The notes under the pieces were generated by a model. That model had not been told where the DNA came from. It did no database searches and worked only from the letters and a program-made list of their open reading frames with translations. Shown piece after piece: positions 26,469 to 35,566 of a stretch of 64,000 bases of DNA. The stretch is from the NCBI RefSeq assembly GCF_003945345.1, contig NZ_AP019308.1, forward strand, positions 744,001 through 808,000, read 5' to 3'. Source of the DNA: Paenibacillus baekrokdamisoli. GTDB taxonomy: Bacteria > Bacillota > Bacilli > Paenibacillales > Paenibacillaceae. How positions within the stretch are numbered: position 1 is the stretch's first letter; every line of letters starts with the position of its first letter. Position numbers and translations under genes: made by a program.

Positions 26469-28376
26469 ATGCAGAGGCGTAAATGGCTGTTAACGATTGC
26501 AGTCGGAATATTAACTTGTTTGTTTTGGTCTCTGTTAAGTAACTTGGGCACCGGTGGAACGTTGAACAGACTTGAATCGGTGCTACAGGATAAAGTCATG
26601 CAGCAATCGGATGTGGAGCGGGCTCCAAATGTTAATATCAAGCTTATCAAGATCGATCAGAATTCGCTTGACCAGCTGGGTCAATTTCCTTGGGATCGCG
26701 GTCTTTATGCCCAATTGATCAGCATGCTTGCAGATGCAGGGGCCAAAGCTATTGCACTTGATATTGTATTGGCTGAACCCGGTAAAGATCCCGCAAGCGA
26801 TGCTTTGATGGCCGAGACCATGAAGAAGTATCCTAATGTCGTTCTCCCCGTTGTTTTTAACTTGAAAGCAAAACAGGATGGGGCGGGTCTATTAGAAACG
26901 GAATCGGTGGCCTACCCTGCCGAGACTATAGGTGCTAGTCCCAATCAATTGGCTCATATTAACGTAATTCAGGATCAAGATGGAACCGTTCGGAAGGTGA
27001 CTGTCGGCCTAAAGGATGAGAAGGGAACAGTTGTCCCTGCTCTTAGTGTGAAGCTAGCCAATTACTTGCTGGATAAAGATCATCAGATTAATTGGGATCC
27101 AGACAAGTCCGCTTGGTATCGTGGAGATAAGCGGATACCGGTTGATAATCGCAATCAACTCGCTACAGAGTTCTATACCGAGCCGCGAGAGGAAATGAGT
27201 GTATATACGGGGTATGACTCCCAATCGTTTTTTGATGTGCTGTCGGGAAATATCCCAGCTGAATATTACCAAGGGGATGTCGTTCTAATTGGTCCTTTTG
27301 CACCTGGTCTTCAGGATGAATATTTAACACCTCTTAGTGCGAGGCTCAAAATGTACGGCGTTGAGATTCATGCTAATATGGTGCAATCTCTTGTTGCAGG
27401 TAAATTCTTTACTAAAGCAACCAAGCCTGTCAATTATACATTTATTATTGTACTTACCTTGTTGTCCCTGCTCGTTTTTGAACGTATTACAGGTGGGAAA
27501 GCTTTCATTTTCTATGCTGCTTTTGTCATCATCTTCTTCTTTGTATGGATATTGCTTTATTACATACTCTCTTTATTCATTACCTTTACCTATCCCTTCC
27601 TTGCGATGACGACAGCATTCATATGGTCGGTTGTTAAGCATTACGTAAGCGAGCGTAAAGAACGAAACCGAGTAACGAATATTTTCGGCAGATTCGTTCC
27701 TCGTACCGTAGTGGATGAGATGCTCGCATCAGGCGAGGAGATTACAGTTGGCGGTCAGCGCCGTGATATAAGCGTTATTTTCGTCGATATACGTGGATTT
27801 ACCCCGATGTCTGAGAAGCTTGAGCCTGAGCAGGTTATTCAGGTGCTTAACGAGTATTTGGATATTTGCACCAAGGCGGTGTTCAAATGGAATGGTACAC
27901 TGGACAAGTTTATCGGAGATGGCGTTATGGCGATTTTTGGAGCGCCGATTAATCAGCCCAATCACCCTGAATTAGCTGTACGCGCGGCACTTGAGATGAA
28001 GCGTCAATCGGCTGAACTGGAGGAACGCTGCTTACGAGAAATTGGTGTCCCTGTTCGTTTTGGTGTTGGCATTAATAGCGGACCGGCAGTTGTAGGTAAT
28101 ATTGGTTCACAGCTGCTGAGACTCGATTATACAGCCATTGGAGATACGGTTAACTTGTCTGCTAGGCTCGAATCGAATGCGAAGCCAGGTCAAATTCTCA
28201 TTAGTCAAGAAACCTTGGCGCGAGTAGAAGGGCTTTTTGAAACAGTGTCTATTGGCGAGGTGAAAGTAAAAGGAAAAGAGCATCCCGTCCTCGTAACGGA
28301 AGTGCTTGGTGAAGTCACAACGGTTGGAGAACAGAAATCTAAGCCGTTACCTATTGAAGGAGGTACAGGAGAATGA
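26469..28376 (+). CDS. CHASE2 domain adenylate/guanylate cyclase
   Basis: 635 residues. One N-terminal helix (about 5-25), an extracytoplasmic CHASE2 sensor (about 30-310; VNIKLIKIDQNSLDQLGQFPWDRGLYAQ and FFDVLSGNIPAEYYQGDVVLIG are typical), three membrane helices (about 325-400), then a class III cyclase domain. Metal Asp residues are in VIFVDIRGF and GTLDKFIGDGVMAIFGAP; DYTAIGDTVNLSARLES carries the transition-state Asn and Arg. The LDKF lysine favours adenine. All catalytic residues seem intact, so cAMP synthesis in response to a surface signal is inferred. The stop overlaps the FecR gene start by four bases. Confidence 0.9.
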   Translation: MQRRKWLLTIAVGILTCLFWSLLSNLGTGGTLNRLESVLQDKVMQQSDVERAPNVNIKLIKIDQNSLDQLGQFPWDRGLYAQLISMLADAGAKAIALDIVLAEPGKDPASDALMAETMKKYPNVVLPVVFNLKAKQDGAGLLETESVAYPAETIGASPNQLAHINVIQDQDGTVRKVTVGLKDEKGTVVPALSVKLANYLLDKDHQINWDPDKSAWYRGDKRIPVDNRNQLATEFYTEPREEMSVYTGYDSQSFFDVLSGNIPAEYYQGDVVLIGPFAPGLQDEYLTPLSARLKMYGVEIHANMVQSLVAGKFFTKATKPVNYTFIIVLTLLSLLVFERITGGKAFIFYAAFVIIFFFVWILLYYILSLFITFTYPFLAMTTAFIWSVVKHYVSERKERNRVTNIFGRFVPRTVVDEMLASGEEITVGGQRRDISVIFVDIRGFTPMSEKLEPEQVIQVLNEYLDICTKAVFKWNGTLDKFIGDGVMAIFGAPINQPNHPELAVRAALEMKRQSAELEERCLREIGVPVRFGVGINSGPAVVGNIGSQLLRLDYTAIGDTVNLSARLESNAKPGQILISQETLARVEGLFETVSIGEVKVKGKEHPVLVTEVLGEVTTVGEQKSKPLPIEGGTGE

Positions 28377-30196
28377 AGGCAAGAAGCAATCGTTTATTTC
28401 TTTTAACATTGTGTTTGACATTACTTATTGGTCCACTCTCATTATTCGCGGCATCGACACATGCATCAGCTGAACAGGTGATGCGGGTAGCTATCGTTAA
28501 ATCATTGAAGGGAACGGTTAGTGTCCTAAAGTCAGGAGGTTCCAAATCCTTTAAAGCATTCAATAATATGAGCTTAAATGAAGGAGATCAGATTACTACG
28601 GGCAAAGATGGTCTGGTGGAGCTTAATTTAGCCAGCAAGGATGCGGATAAAGACACACTCAACATTGGCCAGAATTCGCAAGTAACCTTTACGAAACTGA
28701 AAGACAGCAGTGGGACGAAGACTAAAATGAGTGTTTGGGCAGGATCACTATGGATCAAAGTGAAATCCGTTTCCAATGCGAGTGACCAGTTCGAAATCGA
28801 AACGCCGACCTCTATCATGGGTGTACGTGGTACTCAGTTATTTGTAGTTGTAGACCCTATAACAGGACTTACAAAAATGGTGGTTGCAGCGGGTATCGTC
28901 CAGTCGAATGTTCAATCTAAGAAAGATTCGAATGCTCCTACTGGGACAACAGGTTCTAATACATATGCCATGTATCCAAGTCAGCAAATCACGCAGGTGC
29001 TGGAAGGAAACAAAATAGATTCCATTGTCTCACCAATTGATATGAATGACTTTATACAGAACACGTCTGCAGATATCATTAAAGCTATCGTTAAGGATGC
29101 TGAATCCATTAAGAAAGAACAGGATCAGCAGATTGAGAAGTTAAAACAAAGCTTGAAGGATAATAAAGCTGCTAATCTGGCAAATACCTCATTCACTCTA
29201 GATGATTTAACTCGTTTGGCGAAAAATCTGGATAATCTGATTTCGGGAATTGCGAAGGCTGCAGTTGATGAAGGTAAAGTTGATAAAGATGAGATGCAGA
29301 AAATTGTCGATGAAGTTAATAAAAAAGCAGGCTCCAAGATCGTAGATATCTCCAAAGATCTTCAACAAGATCTGACGAATAAAGAAAAACAGAAGCTAGA
29401 AGAAGCAAAGAAATTATTGGATAAGCAAAAAGAGTTAGCTAAAGAGAAGGAAAAGCAAAAGCAGGAGCAATTAAAGCGGCTCGAAGATGCAATTAATGAG
29501 CAGAAAAAGCAAGCATTAGCGAATAAGAAAGCAAAGGAAGAAGCCCTTGCTCAAGCTGAGCTGGAGTACTATAAAAAGCTTAAAGAAAATGAAAAGAAGG
29601 CGTTTAACGAAAACAGAAAGGAAAATAATCTGCCACCAATTGGCGAAGACAGTTCCAGTCCTTCAAACAATAACCCTAGTACACCAGCGTCTTCTGCAAG
29701 TTTTAATTTCCCAGGTTTCCCAAGCGGAATTGCTGCAATGCCAGCTCAGGGTCCGCTGCCTGTTGAAATGAGTGTTGTATTGAGCGGGTTTTATGGAACT
29801 AACCGAATTTATGGATACCAAGTTGAGGTTGAATATGAGACTTCGAAAGTAGCATTCGATCAGGTGAAGTTTGCTCCAGCGGATTATCGCAATCAGAGCG
29901 GCATATTTAAAGTTGAGCCAGCGGGTGCGACCGTTGAAGGTGCGGATAGCGTTGATGATTTAAGGGTTATCGCGGCTGAGACAAAAACCACTGTTATCTA
30001 CACTGTCGCTAAATTTAGTGGTCAAGGCATTGCGTTAAGTGATAATACGACAGTAATGAAGCTTCCTTTTAACATCTTGAATCCGGGATCAATTAACTTT
30101 CATATCAAATCCCTTACTGCCGTTGATGAGCAGGGGAATTTAATTTCAACACCTGCCCTTCAAGATTTGACACTTCAAGTGAACCTTAACCCGTAA
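28373..30196 (+). CDS. Secreted FecR-domain protein with coiled coil and cohesin-like C-terminus
   Basis: 607 residues. A signal peptide (about 1-32, ending THASA) precedes a FecR domain (about 38-170; VAIVKSLKGTVSVLKSGG, FEIETPTSIMGVRGTQL). Then comes a long Lys/Glu-rich coiled coil (about 230-410), a Ser/Pro/Asn linker and a C-terminal beta domain (about 460-605) that reads like a cohesin fold: MSVVLSGFYGTNRIYGYQVE and VAFDQVKFAP. Start overlaps the cyclase stop (ATGA), so translation is coupled. CHASE2-FecR gene pairs occur in other phyla, to my knowledge, so the FecR protein may be the ligand or partner of the cyclase sensor. Confidence 0.82.
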   Translation: MKARSNRLFLLTLCLTLLIGPLSLFAASTHASAEQVMRVAIVKSLKGTVSVLKSGGSKSFKAFNNMSLNEGDQITTGKDGLVELNLASKDADKDTLNIGQNSQVTFTKLKDSSGTKTKMSVWAGSLWIKVKSVSNASDQFEIETPTSIMGVRGTQLFVVVDPITGLTKMVVAAGIVQSNVQSKKDSNAPTGTTGSNTYAMYPSQQITQVLEGNKIDSIVSPIDMNDFIQNTSADIIKAIVKDAESIKKEQDQQIEKLKQSLKDNKAANLANTSFTLDDLTRLAKNLDNLISGIAKAAVDEGKVDKDEMQKIVDEVNKKAGSKIVDISKDLQQDLTNKEKQKLEEAKKLLDKQKELAKEKEKQKQEQLKRLEDAINEQKKQALANKKAKEEALAQAELEYYKKLKENEKKAFNENRKENNLPPIGEDSSSPSNNNPSTPASSASFNFPGFPSGIAAMPAQGPLPVEMSVVLSGFYGTNRIYGYQVEVEYETSKVAFDQVKFAPADYRNQSGIFKVEPAGATVEGADSVDDLRVIAAETKTTVIYTVAKFSGQGIALSDNTTVMKLPFNILNPGSINFHIKSLTAVDEQGNLISTPALQDLTLQVNLNP

Positions 30197-30226
30197 CCCG
30201 TAACCTAAGAAGGAGTTCAAAAGACG

Positions 30227-31819
30227 ATGAAAAAATGGAAGAACATAATGACCTATACGCTAGCAGCAACTGTTGCATGGAGCAGCTTTAGTATGGTAGC
30301 AGCAGCTGACGGAGCAGTTACTTCTGATTCCGTATTAAAGAACAAATCTATGTATGAAGTATACACAGTAGCTGGAACTGGCGAATTTAATTTCAAAGAT
30401 GGTAAATTGGGACAAGAGGCATTCAGAGAACCGAGTTCTTTGCTCTATGAAAATGATACGTTTCTAGTAGCGGATTCACTCAATCAACGACTTCGTGTAG
30501 TAACAGCCAAGGGAACTCATGAAGCTGCGGGCATTGAGCTTGGTACGAATGATTATCAGGTTCCAATTGGTGGACTAATTAATGGAACCGTGGATAAAGC
30601 TGCTTTTAACAGTCCAACCGGTTTGGCACTGGACAAGAATGGAACCGTATATCTTGCAGATGCAGAGAATCATGCGATACGTACAATAGATGAGAAAGGC
30701 AATGTTGCTACATTAGCAGGGAATGGGAATCTTGGCCTTAAGGATGGAGCAGCTAAAGATGCGAAGTTCTACCATCCACTCGATGTAGCTGTAACGAAAG
30801 ACGGCGTTGTTTACGTCGCGGATACTTTGAATCATGTCATTCGTAAAATTCAGAATGGTGAGGTAACTACCTTAAATGCGGCTTCAACTCGAATCGTAGA
30901 ATATGTACCGGGTGCTGTAGAAACCTCTGGTGACTTTGCGGATGGACCGCTAGCCGAAGCCAAGTTCAATGAGCCAAGCGGTTTGGCACTTGATAGTAAA
31001 GGCAACTTATATGTAAGCGATACAGGTAATGATCGCATTCGATATATTGATTTTGCTGAGAAAAAGGTCAGCACGGTAGCAGGTGGAATGGACGGACAAG
31101 CATCGCCATATCCAACCGATTCCTTATACGCAGCAGGCGGATATGCGGATGGAAAAGCGGTAAACGCCCTCTTCCATGCACCTCGCGGACTGACTGTAAC
31201 GCCCGAAGGCGGCGTGTTGATCGCGGATTCATTGAATCATGTTATTCGTTATTTGAAGGATGGACAAGTGACGACTGTAGCTGGACAGGCAGAGGAAGCC
31301 GGCACAGGGGATGGGTTAGCCCAATATGCAACATTTAATCGTCCAACTGATGTTATTTGGATGGGGAATGGCGTACTTGGTGTAGCAGATGCTGGGAATA
31401 ATAAAATCCGTTTGATTGCTCCTTATGAAGCTCCTGAGGGGCTGAAATTAGGTGCAAAGGTACATTTGATTTATAACTCAACCCTACTAAAAACGGATGC
31501 ATCTCCGATCGTGCTCAATAATTCGGTTTTCGTTCCTGTCCGTATTTTGACAGAACAGCTGGGGTTCAAGGTACAGTATTCAAAAGGCATGACAACCTTA
31601 ACCCAAGGTGACATTTCATATCAGCTTCAGGCTGGTTCATCAAAGGTAACCAAAACAATTAAAGGGCAAGCAGCGCAGACTTTAACGCTTGTTGCAAAGC
31701 CTCTTAACAATCAAAATAGGTTGTTCCTGCCAGTGCGGTTCTTCGCTGAAGAAATTGGACTCGATGTTCAGTGGTTGTCCGATATTCACGGGGTACTGCT
31801 GAGGGATAAAAAGTTCTAA
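30227..31819 (+). CDS. Secreted NHL-repeat propeller with stalk (copper amine oxidase N-like) domain
   Basis: 530 residues: signal peptide (about 1-26), then five or six NHL repeats (about 60-400) with recurring patterns such as NSPTGLALDKNGTVYLADAE and EPSGLALDSKGNLYVSDTGN, forming a beta-propeller. The C-terminus (about 410-525) holds a copper amine oxidase N-like 'stalk' domain (FVPVRILTEQLGFKVQYSK, FLPVRFFAEEIGLDVQWLS). SD AAGGAG precedes the ATG 31 bases after the FecR gene; same operon. Probably a surface scaffold or binding protein. Confidence 0.85.
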   Translation: MKKWKNIMTYTLAATVAWSSFSMVAAADGAVTSDSVLKNKSMYEVYTVAGTGEFNFKDGKLGQEAFREPSSLLYENDTFLVADSLNQRLRVVTAKGTHEAAGIELGTNDYQVPIGGLINGTVDKAAFNSPTGLALDKNGTVYLADAENHAIRTIDEKGNVATLAGNGNLGLKDGAAKDAKFYHPLDVAVTKDGVVYVADTLNHVIRKIQNGEVTTLNAASTRIVEYVPGAVETSGDFADGPLAEAKFNEPSGLALDSKGNLYVSDTGNDRIRYIDFAEKKVSTVAGGMDGQASPYPTDSLYAAGGYADGKAVNALFHAPRGLTVTPEGGVLIADSLNHVIRYLKDGQVTTVAGQAEEAGTGDGLAQYATFNRPTDVIWMGNGVLGVADAGNNKIRLIAPYEAPEGLKLGAKVHLIYNSTLLKTDASPIVLNNSVFVPVRILTEQLGFKVQYSKGMTTLTQGDISYQLQAGSSKVTKTIKGQAAQTLTLVAKPLNNQNRLFLPVRFFAEEIGLDVQWLSDIHGVLLRDKKF

Positions 31820-31839
31820 TTGAATAAAATACAATATTT

Positions 31840-31871
31840 AGCTGCCCGATGCCACATCGGGCGGCTTTTTT
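31840..31871 (+). terminator. Intrinsic terminator after the NHL gene
   Basis: AGCTGCCCGAT (31840-31850) / ATCGGGCGGCT (31856-31866), 11 bp with one G-T pair, then six T. Confidence 0.85.
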
Positions 31872-31911
31872 GCCGATATAGATCTTATCAGCAATTTCTG
31901 GGAGGGTTTAT

Positions 31912-33312
31912 ATGGATCAGCGGGATGATATGTCCTACTTGAAGCGTTACGTTCAAAGCCATCCCGATAATCGAATGGCTTGGTATTTATTGGGTAAACA
32001 ATATATTCTTGAAGATAAAGAGGCCAAAGCCAACTATTGCTTCTTGCAAGCTGGAAGTATCTATGAGGCCTATGAGAGGAAGCGGCATCCACTTGCCTCA
32101 GAGCCCCAGCATATCATCAAGTCTTGGAACCGGAAGAGGAAATTCAAGATGCTGGCAGCTCGCACTGTAACGGCTACGATTATCTTGTTATTAGCCATAA
32201 TTGCCAATCCATTCGTACAACTTTATGAGGAAGAGAACATGAAGGAATCATTGACAACTGCTACCTACGATAAGACGCAGGGAGAGAAGCTCGACGTAGT
32301 CTTTGTAAATCCAGTTTCTGAAAAGGCTGTTGGTCAGTCTTTAGGAGCTTTATTAGAAGGAAGCGGTTCTGCTGAAACGGGACTTGCGGTTATGCTTGAG
32401 CAGGATGAGAAATGGCGGAAATGGACAGGGGATACACGAATTCTATTGTCGACGAAGAAACAGGGCAGCGGTCAAGGATATGCGATTCAAATGCTTGATG
32501 CAAAAACCTGCAATTGTCAGCCAAGTGATTCGTCAGAGGCATTTGCAGTTTACCAGGACTGGAGTGGCGTTCAAGAGGAGCGCTGGACGCTAATAAGTGC
32601 TATTTCACAATACCAAGATCTATTTAATAAATGGCCGGAGACGATAGATGATATGGTAAGACCTTATCCGAACAATGTGCTCTCCGGTCAAACGGGAAAT
32701 ATGCGTGCGATGTTTCCTGCTATATTGAAGCAGCTGAAAGCGCGAGCACAAAAGGGAACAACTGGTTTAGGCGGTATTGACACCGGAGATTCGAATAATG
32801 GTAAGCCTGACGTTAATCACATGAAAGGGAGCGCAGCTGGCAGCCAAAGTCAAGCGTTAACTCTTCCTGAAACCCCTCTTTCTATTATTGTGGATAGGAA
32901 GACACATCGACTTGCAGTTGTAAGTGGAGATGTTATTGTACGGAGTTATTCCGTTGGTCTTGGTGGGGATAAGACGCCGGGTGGAAGCTTCTATATCAGT
33001 GAGAAGGTAAAAAATCCAAATGGACATGATGATGGCGAGTTTGGCAGCAGAGGGATGACGCTCTCAGGAACCCGTTATGCGATCCATGGGACGAATGAGC
33101 CAAGCAGTGTGGGTAAAGACGAGTCACACGGGTGTGTTCGAATGAACAAGGAAGATGTGGAGGAATTATTCGACTTGGTGCCGCTTGGCACGAAAGTGGA
33201 AATAAAAAGCGGCGTACTCCCTGTCACACTCTCACCGGAAGAGAAGCGATTCAAGCTTCAACCGATGCAGGACGAGACGAACCCCGCTGTTGTATATCGT
33301 TGGCTTACCTAA
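31912..33312 (+). CDS. L,D-transpeptidase (YkuD domain) with cytoplasmic N-terminal helical domain
   Basis: 466 residues. The first 75 residues are TPR-like and precede a membrane helix (about 83-105), so the N-terminus is cytoplasmic and the rest is outside. The YkuD domain (about 325-430) has IIVDRKTHRLAVVSGD, DKTPGGSFYISEK and the active site IHGTNEPSS then KDESHGCVRMNKED, with catalytic His and Cys intact. It would form 3-3 peptidoglycan cross-links or attach wall proteins. It follows the NHL terminator by 40 bases; relation to that operon is possible but unproven. Confidence 0.88.
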   Translation: MDQRDDMSYLKRYVQSHPDNRMAWYLLGKQYILEDKEAKANYCFLQAGSIYEAYERKRHPLASEPQHIIKSWNRKRKFKMLAARTVTATIILLLAIIANPFVQLYEEENMKESLTTATYDKTQGEKLDVVFVNPVSEKAVGQSLGALLEGSGSAETGLAVMLEQDEKWRKWTGDTRILLSTKKQGSGQGYAIQMLDAKTCNCQPSDSSEAFAVYQDWSGVQEERWTLISAISQYQDLFNKWPETIDDMVRPYPNNVLSGQTGNMRAMFPAILKQLKARAQKGTTGLGGIDTGDSNNGKPDVNHMKGSAAGSQSQALTLPETPLSIIVDRKTHRLAVVSGDVIVRSYSVGLGGDKTPGGSFYISEKVKNPNGHDDGEFGSRGMTLSGTRYAIHGTNEPSSVGKDESHGCVRMNKEDVEELFDLVPLGTKVEIKSGVLPVTLSPEEKRFKLQPMQDETNPAVVYRWLT

Positions 33313-33314
33313 GC

Positions 33315-33452
33315 TTAAGTGAAGATGAGTAGAAGTGCCATCACAATGACGACTACGACAAAAATGGAGGCGATCCATACTAATGCCTTCTTGTTTACTT
33401 CTTCTTTAGGCTTGGCCTTCATCATTGGTGGTTTCTTCTTGACATGGCTCAT
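33315..33452 (-). CDS. 45-residue single-span membrane protein
   Basis: Read on the minus strand: ATG at 33452, preceded by AGAAAGG nine bases upstream, ending in TAA at 33315. The product begins MSHVKKKPPMMKAKPKEEVN, a basic cytoplasmic stretch, followed by one hydrophobic helix (WIASIFVVVVIVMALLLIF). The orderly charge-then-helix design and the SD support a real gene over the competing plus-strand frame here. Convergent with the L,D-transpeptidase, three bases apart. Function unknown. Confidence 0.7.
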   Translation of the reverse strand: MSHVKKKPPMMKAKPKEEVNKKALVWIASIFVVVVIVMALLLIFT

Positions 33453-33535
33453 GTGGATCAACCTTTCTCTCACTATGAATGGGTTCGTTCATTCATTGTA
33501 ACCGTTTCCGGGATCTGCCGCAATATTGAAAAATG

Positions 33536-33588
33536 GAGCAACACGGACGATTAGCTCTCTCTTCTCGTCCGTGATGCTCTTTCTTTTT
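33536..33588 (+). terminator. Hairpin with T-tract upstream of pyrD
   Basis: GAGCA.CACGGACGA (33536-33550) pairs with TCGTCCGTG.TGCTC (33565-33579), 14-base loop, followed by TTTCTTTTT. It could end transcripts from the left or act as an attenuator in the pyrD leader. Confidence 0.6.
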
Positions 33589-33592
33589 CCAG

Positions 33593-33614
33593 TCGAACAA
33601 GTTAAAATGTTCGA
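33593..33614. promoter_or_regulatory. Dyad in front of pyrD, possible operator
   Basis: TCGAACA (33593-33599) and TGTTCGA (33608-33614) are perfect inverted 7-mers around an 8-base AT-rich centre, 20 bases before the pyrD SD. The spacing is wrong for LexA. Regulator unknown. Confidence 0.4.
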
Positions 33615-33646
33615 TAGAGCTAACAAGAAGAACGGAGTGAGTGAAG

Positions 33647-34747
33647 TTGTTATATCGTAAATTGGCCAAGCCATTTTTATTTAGAATGGATGCGGAGAAG
33701 GCCCATCATCTCGTCATTGACGGGCTCCATTCAGCAAGGCGAGTTCCAGGTGTACCAGCGGCGATGCGCGCGATGTATGGTGTCTCGGAATCACCCGAGC
33801 TAGCAATGGATTTGTTCGGACTACATTTTCCACATCCCATCGGTTTGGCTGCAGGGCTGGACAAGAATGCAAAGGCTGTCGATATGTTTGCTAATATCGG
33901 ATTTGGTTTCGCTGAGGTTGGAACAGTTACACCAAAAGGACAAGCTGGAAACGAATTGCCTCGTCTGTTTCGGCTTCCGCCTGATCAGGCGCTTGTTAAT
34001 CGGATGGGCTTTAATAATGAAGGAACAGATGCGATGGCTGCGAGACTTGCCAAGCTCAAGCAGCATGCAATCCCGATCGCGGTTAATATTGGGAAAAATA
34101 AGGTAACACCAAATGAGCTTGCCCATGAGGACTATCGGGCTTGCATAAAGGCGTTATATACATATGGTGACTTCTTCGTCGTAAATATCAGCTCACCGAA
34201 TACACCGGATTTGCGTGCACTGCAGCATGGCAATGAGCTTCAATTGCTTCTCTCCACAGTTATGGAAGAGATGAATATTCAAGCTAAGGCCTCCGGAACA
34301 AAGCGCAAATCGGTACTTGTAAAGATAGCACCCGACATGACCGACGAGCAGCTAGCCTATACGGTTGAGACCATTTATGCCAGCGGCGTGAATGGAATTA
34401 TTGCGACGAATACGACGCTTAGCCGTGAAGGTCTTACACATCCTAATGCACGCGAAGCTGGTGGACTGAGCGGTAAGCCGCTTACGGAGCGTTCAACAGA
34501 GGTTATACGCGAGGTTTACCGTTTAACAGGTGGGAAGCTGCCTATTATCGGCTCAGGCGGCATCTTTACGGCAGACGATGCATACGATAAAATTCGCGCA
34601 GGTGCTAGCTTAATTGAGGTATATTCGGCGCTCATTTATCGAGGGCCAGCGCTTCTCAAAGAGCTGACTAAGGGACTTAAAGAGCGGCTGCGTAAGGATG
34701 GATTCTCATCGGTCATAGAAGCAGTTGGAGCAGAACATCGGTCATAG
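33647..34747 (+). CDS. pyrD: Dihydroorotate dehydrogenase (quinone), class 2
   Basis: Membrane-associated flavoprotein oxidising dihydroorotate with quinone in pyrimidine synthesis, about 366 residues. LAAGLDKNAKAVDMFANIGF, EVGTVTPKGQ.GNE.PRLFRL, NRMGFNNEG, the class 2 catalytic Ser in VNISSPNTPDLR, and IIGSGGIFTADDAYDKI for FMN binding are all present. The N-terminal helix pair MLYRKLAKPFLFRMDAEKAHH is typical of class 2. The frame begins with a GTG at 33641, but TTG at 33647 gives the family's MLYR start and is better spaced from GGAG. This is a stand-alone copy, away from a pyr operon. Confidence 0.92.
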   Translation: MLYRKLAKPFLFRMDAEKAHHLVIDGLHSARRVPGVPAAMRAMYGVSESPELAMDLFGLHFPHPIGLAAGLDKNAKAVDMFANIGFGFAEVGTVTPKGQAGNELPRLFRLPPDQALVNRMGFNNEGTDAMAARLAKLKQHAIPIAVNIGKNKVTPNELAHEDYRACIKALYTYGDFFVVNISSPNTPDLRALQHGNELQLLLSTVMEEMNIQAKASGTKRKSVLVKIAPDMTDEQLAYTVETIYASGVNGIIATNTTLSREGLTHPNAREAGGLSGKPLTERSTEVIREVYRLTGGKLPIIGSGGIFTADDAYDKIRAGASLIEVYSALIYRGPALLKELTKGLKERLRKDGFSSVIEAVGAEHRS

Positions 34748-34762
34748 ACAGGAGGCGGCTGG

Positions 34763-35566
34763 ATGGACGGTAGAGATTGGAACCTGTTTTTACAGCCTTA
34801 CGAGCAGGCGGTAGAAGAGTTAAAGGTCAAATTCAAAACGCTGCGAACCGAGCTTAAGACAAGAGAAGCTTACACGCCCATTGAATTTGTAACAGGACGT
34901 GTGAAAAGGATCTCTAGCATATTAGAAAAAGCAAAAAGACTGCATGTCCCAATGGAGAATATCGAGACAGGGATTGAGGATATTGCAGGGATTCGCATTA
35001 TGTGTCAGTTCGTAGATGATATTCACAGAGTGGCAGCGTTGATTCGCTCTCGCAGGGATTTATCCCTCGTGTACGAGAAGGATTATATTACGAACTTCAA
35101 GGACAGCGGTTATCGGAGCTTCCATATGATAGTAGAGTATCCGGTCCAAACAGCGATTGGTCTCAAGAATGTGCTAGCAGAGGTTCAAATTCGGACGCTC
35201 GCCATGAATTTCTGGGCGACCATTGAGCACTCGCTTAACTATAAGTTTAAAGAGAGCCTGCCCGACGAAGTGAGGGAGCGTTTGAAAACAGCAGCGGAAG
35301 CGGCATCGGTGTTGGATAACGAAATGTCCAGTATTCGAAAAGAGATCCTTGATGCACAGCGGGATTTCGAGGAGAAATCGAATATGGTTTCGAGTGTTCT
35401 CAGTGATATTCAGCAGCTGTATTTCTTCCATCGTGTACGGGAGGCCGTACAGTTTCAGTTGAAATTCAATGAGCTTTGGGAGCGGGAGGATGCCTGGGGT
35501 ATCCGAATGCTGGCGGATGATATTCGTTCCGCGCTGCAGCGTGCGAGGAAGAGCGGTAATAATTAA
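34763..35566 (+). CDS. Small alarmone synthetase, (p)ppGpp (RelQ/YjbM-like)
   Basis: 267-residue RelA/SpoT-domain protein without hydrolase or regulatory domains. VTGRVKRISSILEKAKR, IEDIAGIRIMCQFVDDIHRV, NFKDSGYRSFHMIVEYPV and AEVQIRTLAMNFWATIEHSLNYK are the synthetase signatures. It would make ppGpp or pGpp from GDP/GTP and ATP under envelope or nutrient stress. It lies 15 bases after pyrD and its stop overlaps the start of the DUF309 gene by one base (TAATG). A longer C-terminal tail than YjbM is noted. Confidence 0.88.
   Translation: MDGRDWNLFLQPYEQAVEELKVKFKTLRTELKTREAYTPIEFVTGRVKRISSILEKAKRLHVPMENIETGIEDIAGIRIMCQFVDDIHRVAALIRSRRDLSLVYEKDYITNFKDSGYRSFHMIVEYPVQTAIGLKNVLAEVQIRTLAMNFWATIEHSLNYKFKESLPDEVRERLKTAAEAASVLDNEMSSIRKEILDAQRDFEEKSNMVSSVLSDIQQLYFFHRVREAVQFQLKFNELWEREDAWGIRMLADDIRSALQRARKSGNN

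Noticed and set aside
33319..33501. 60-codon plus-strand frame with a hydrophobic middle
   Set aside because: It is antisense to the better supported 45-residue minus-strand gene, whose SD and charge pattern are convincing.
33593..33614. Dyad before pyrD considered as a LexA box
   Set aside because: CGAAC and GTTCG are ten bases apart instead of four.
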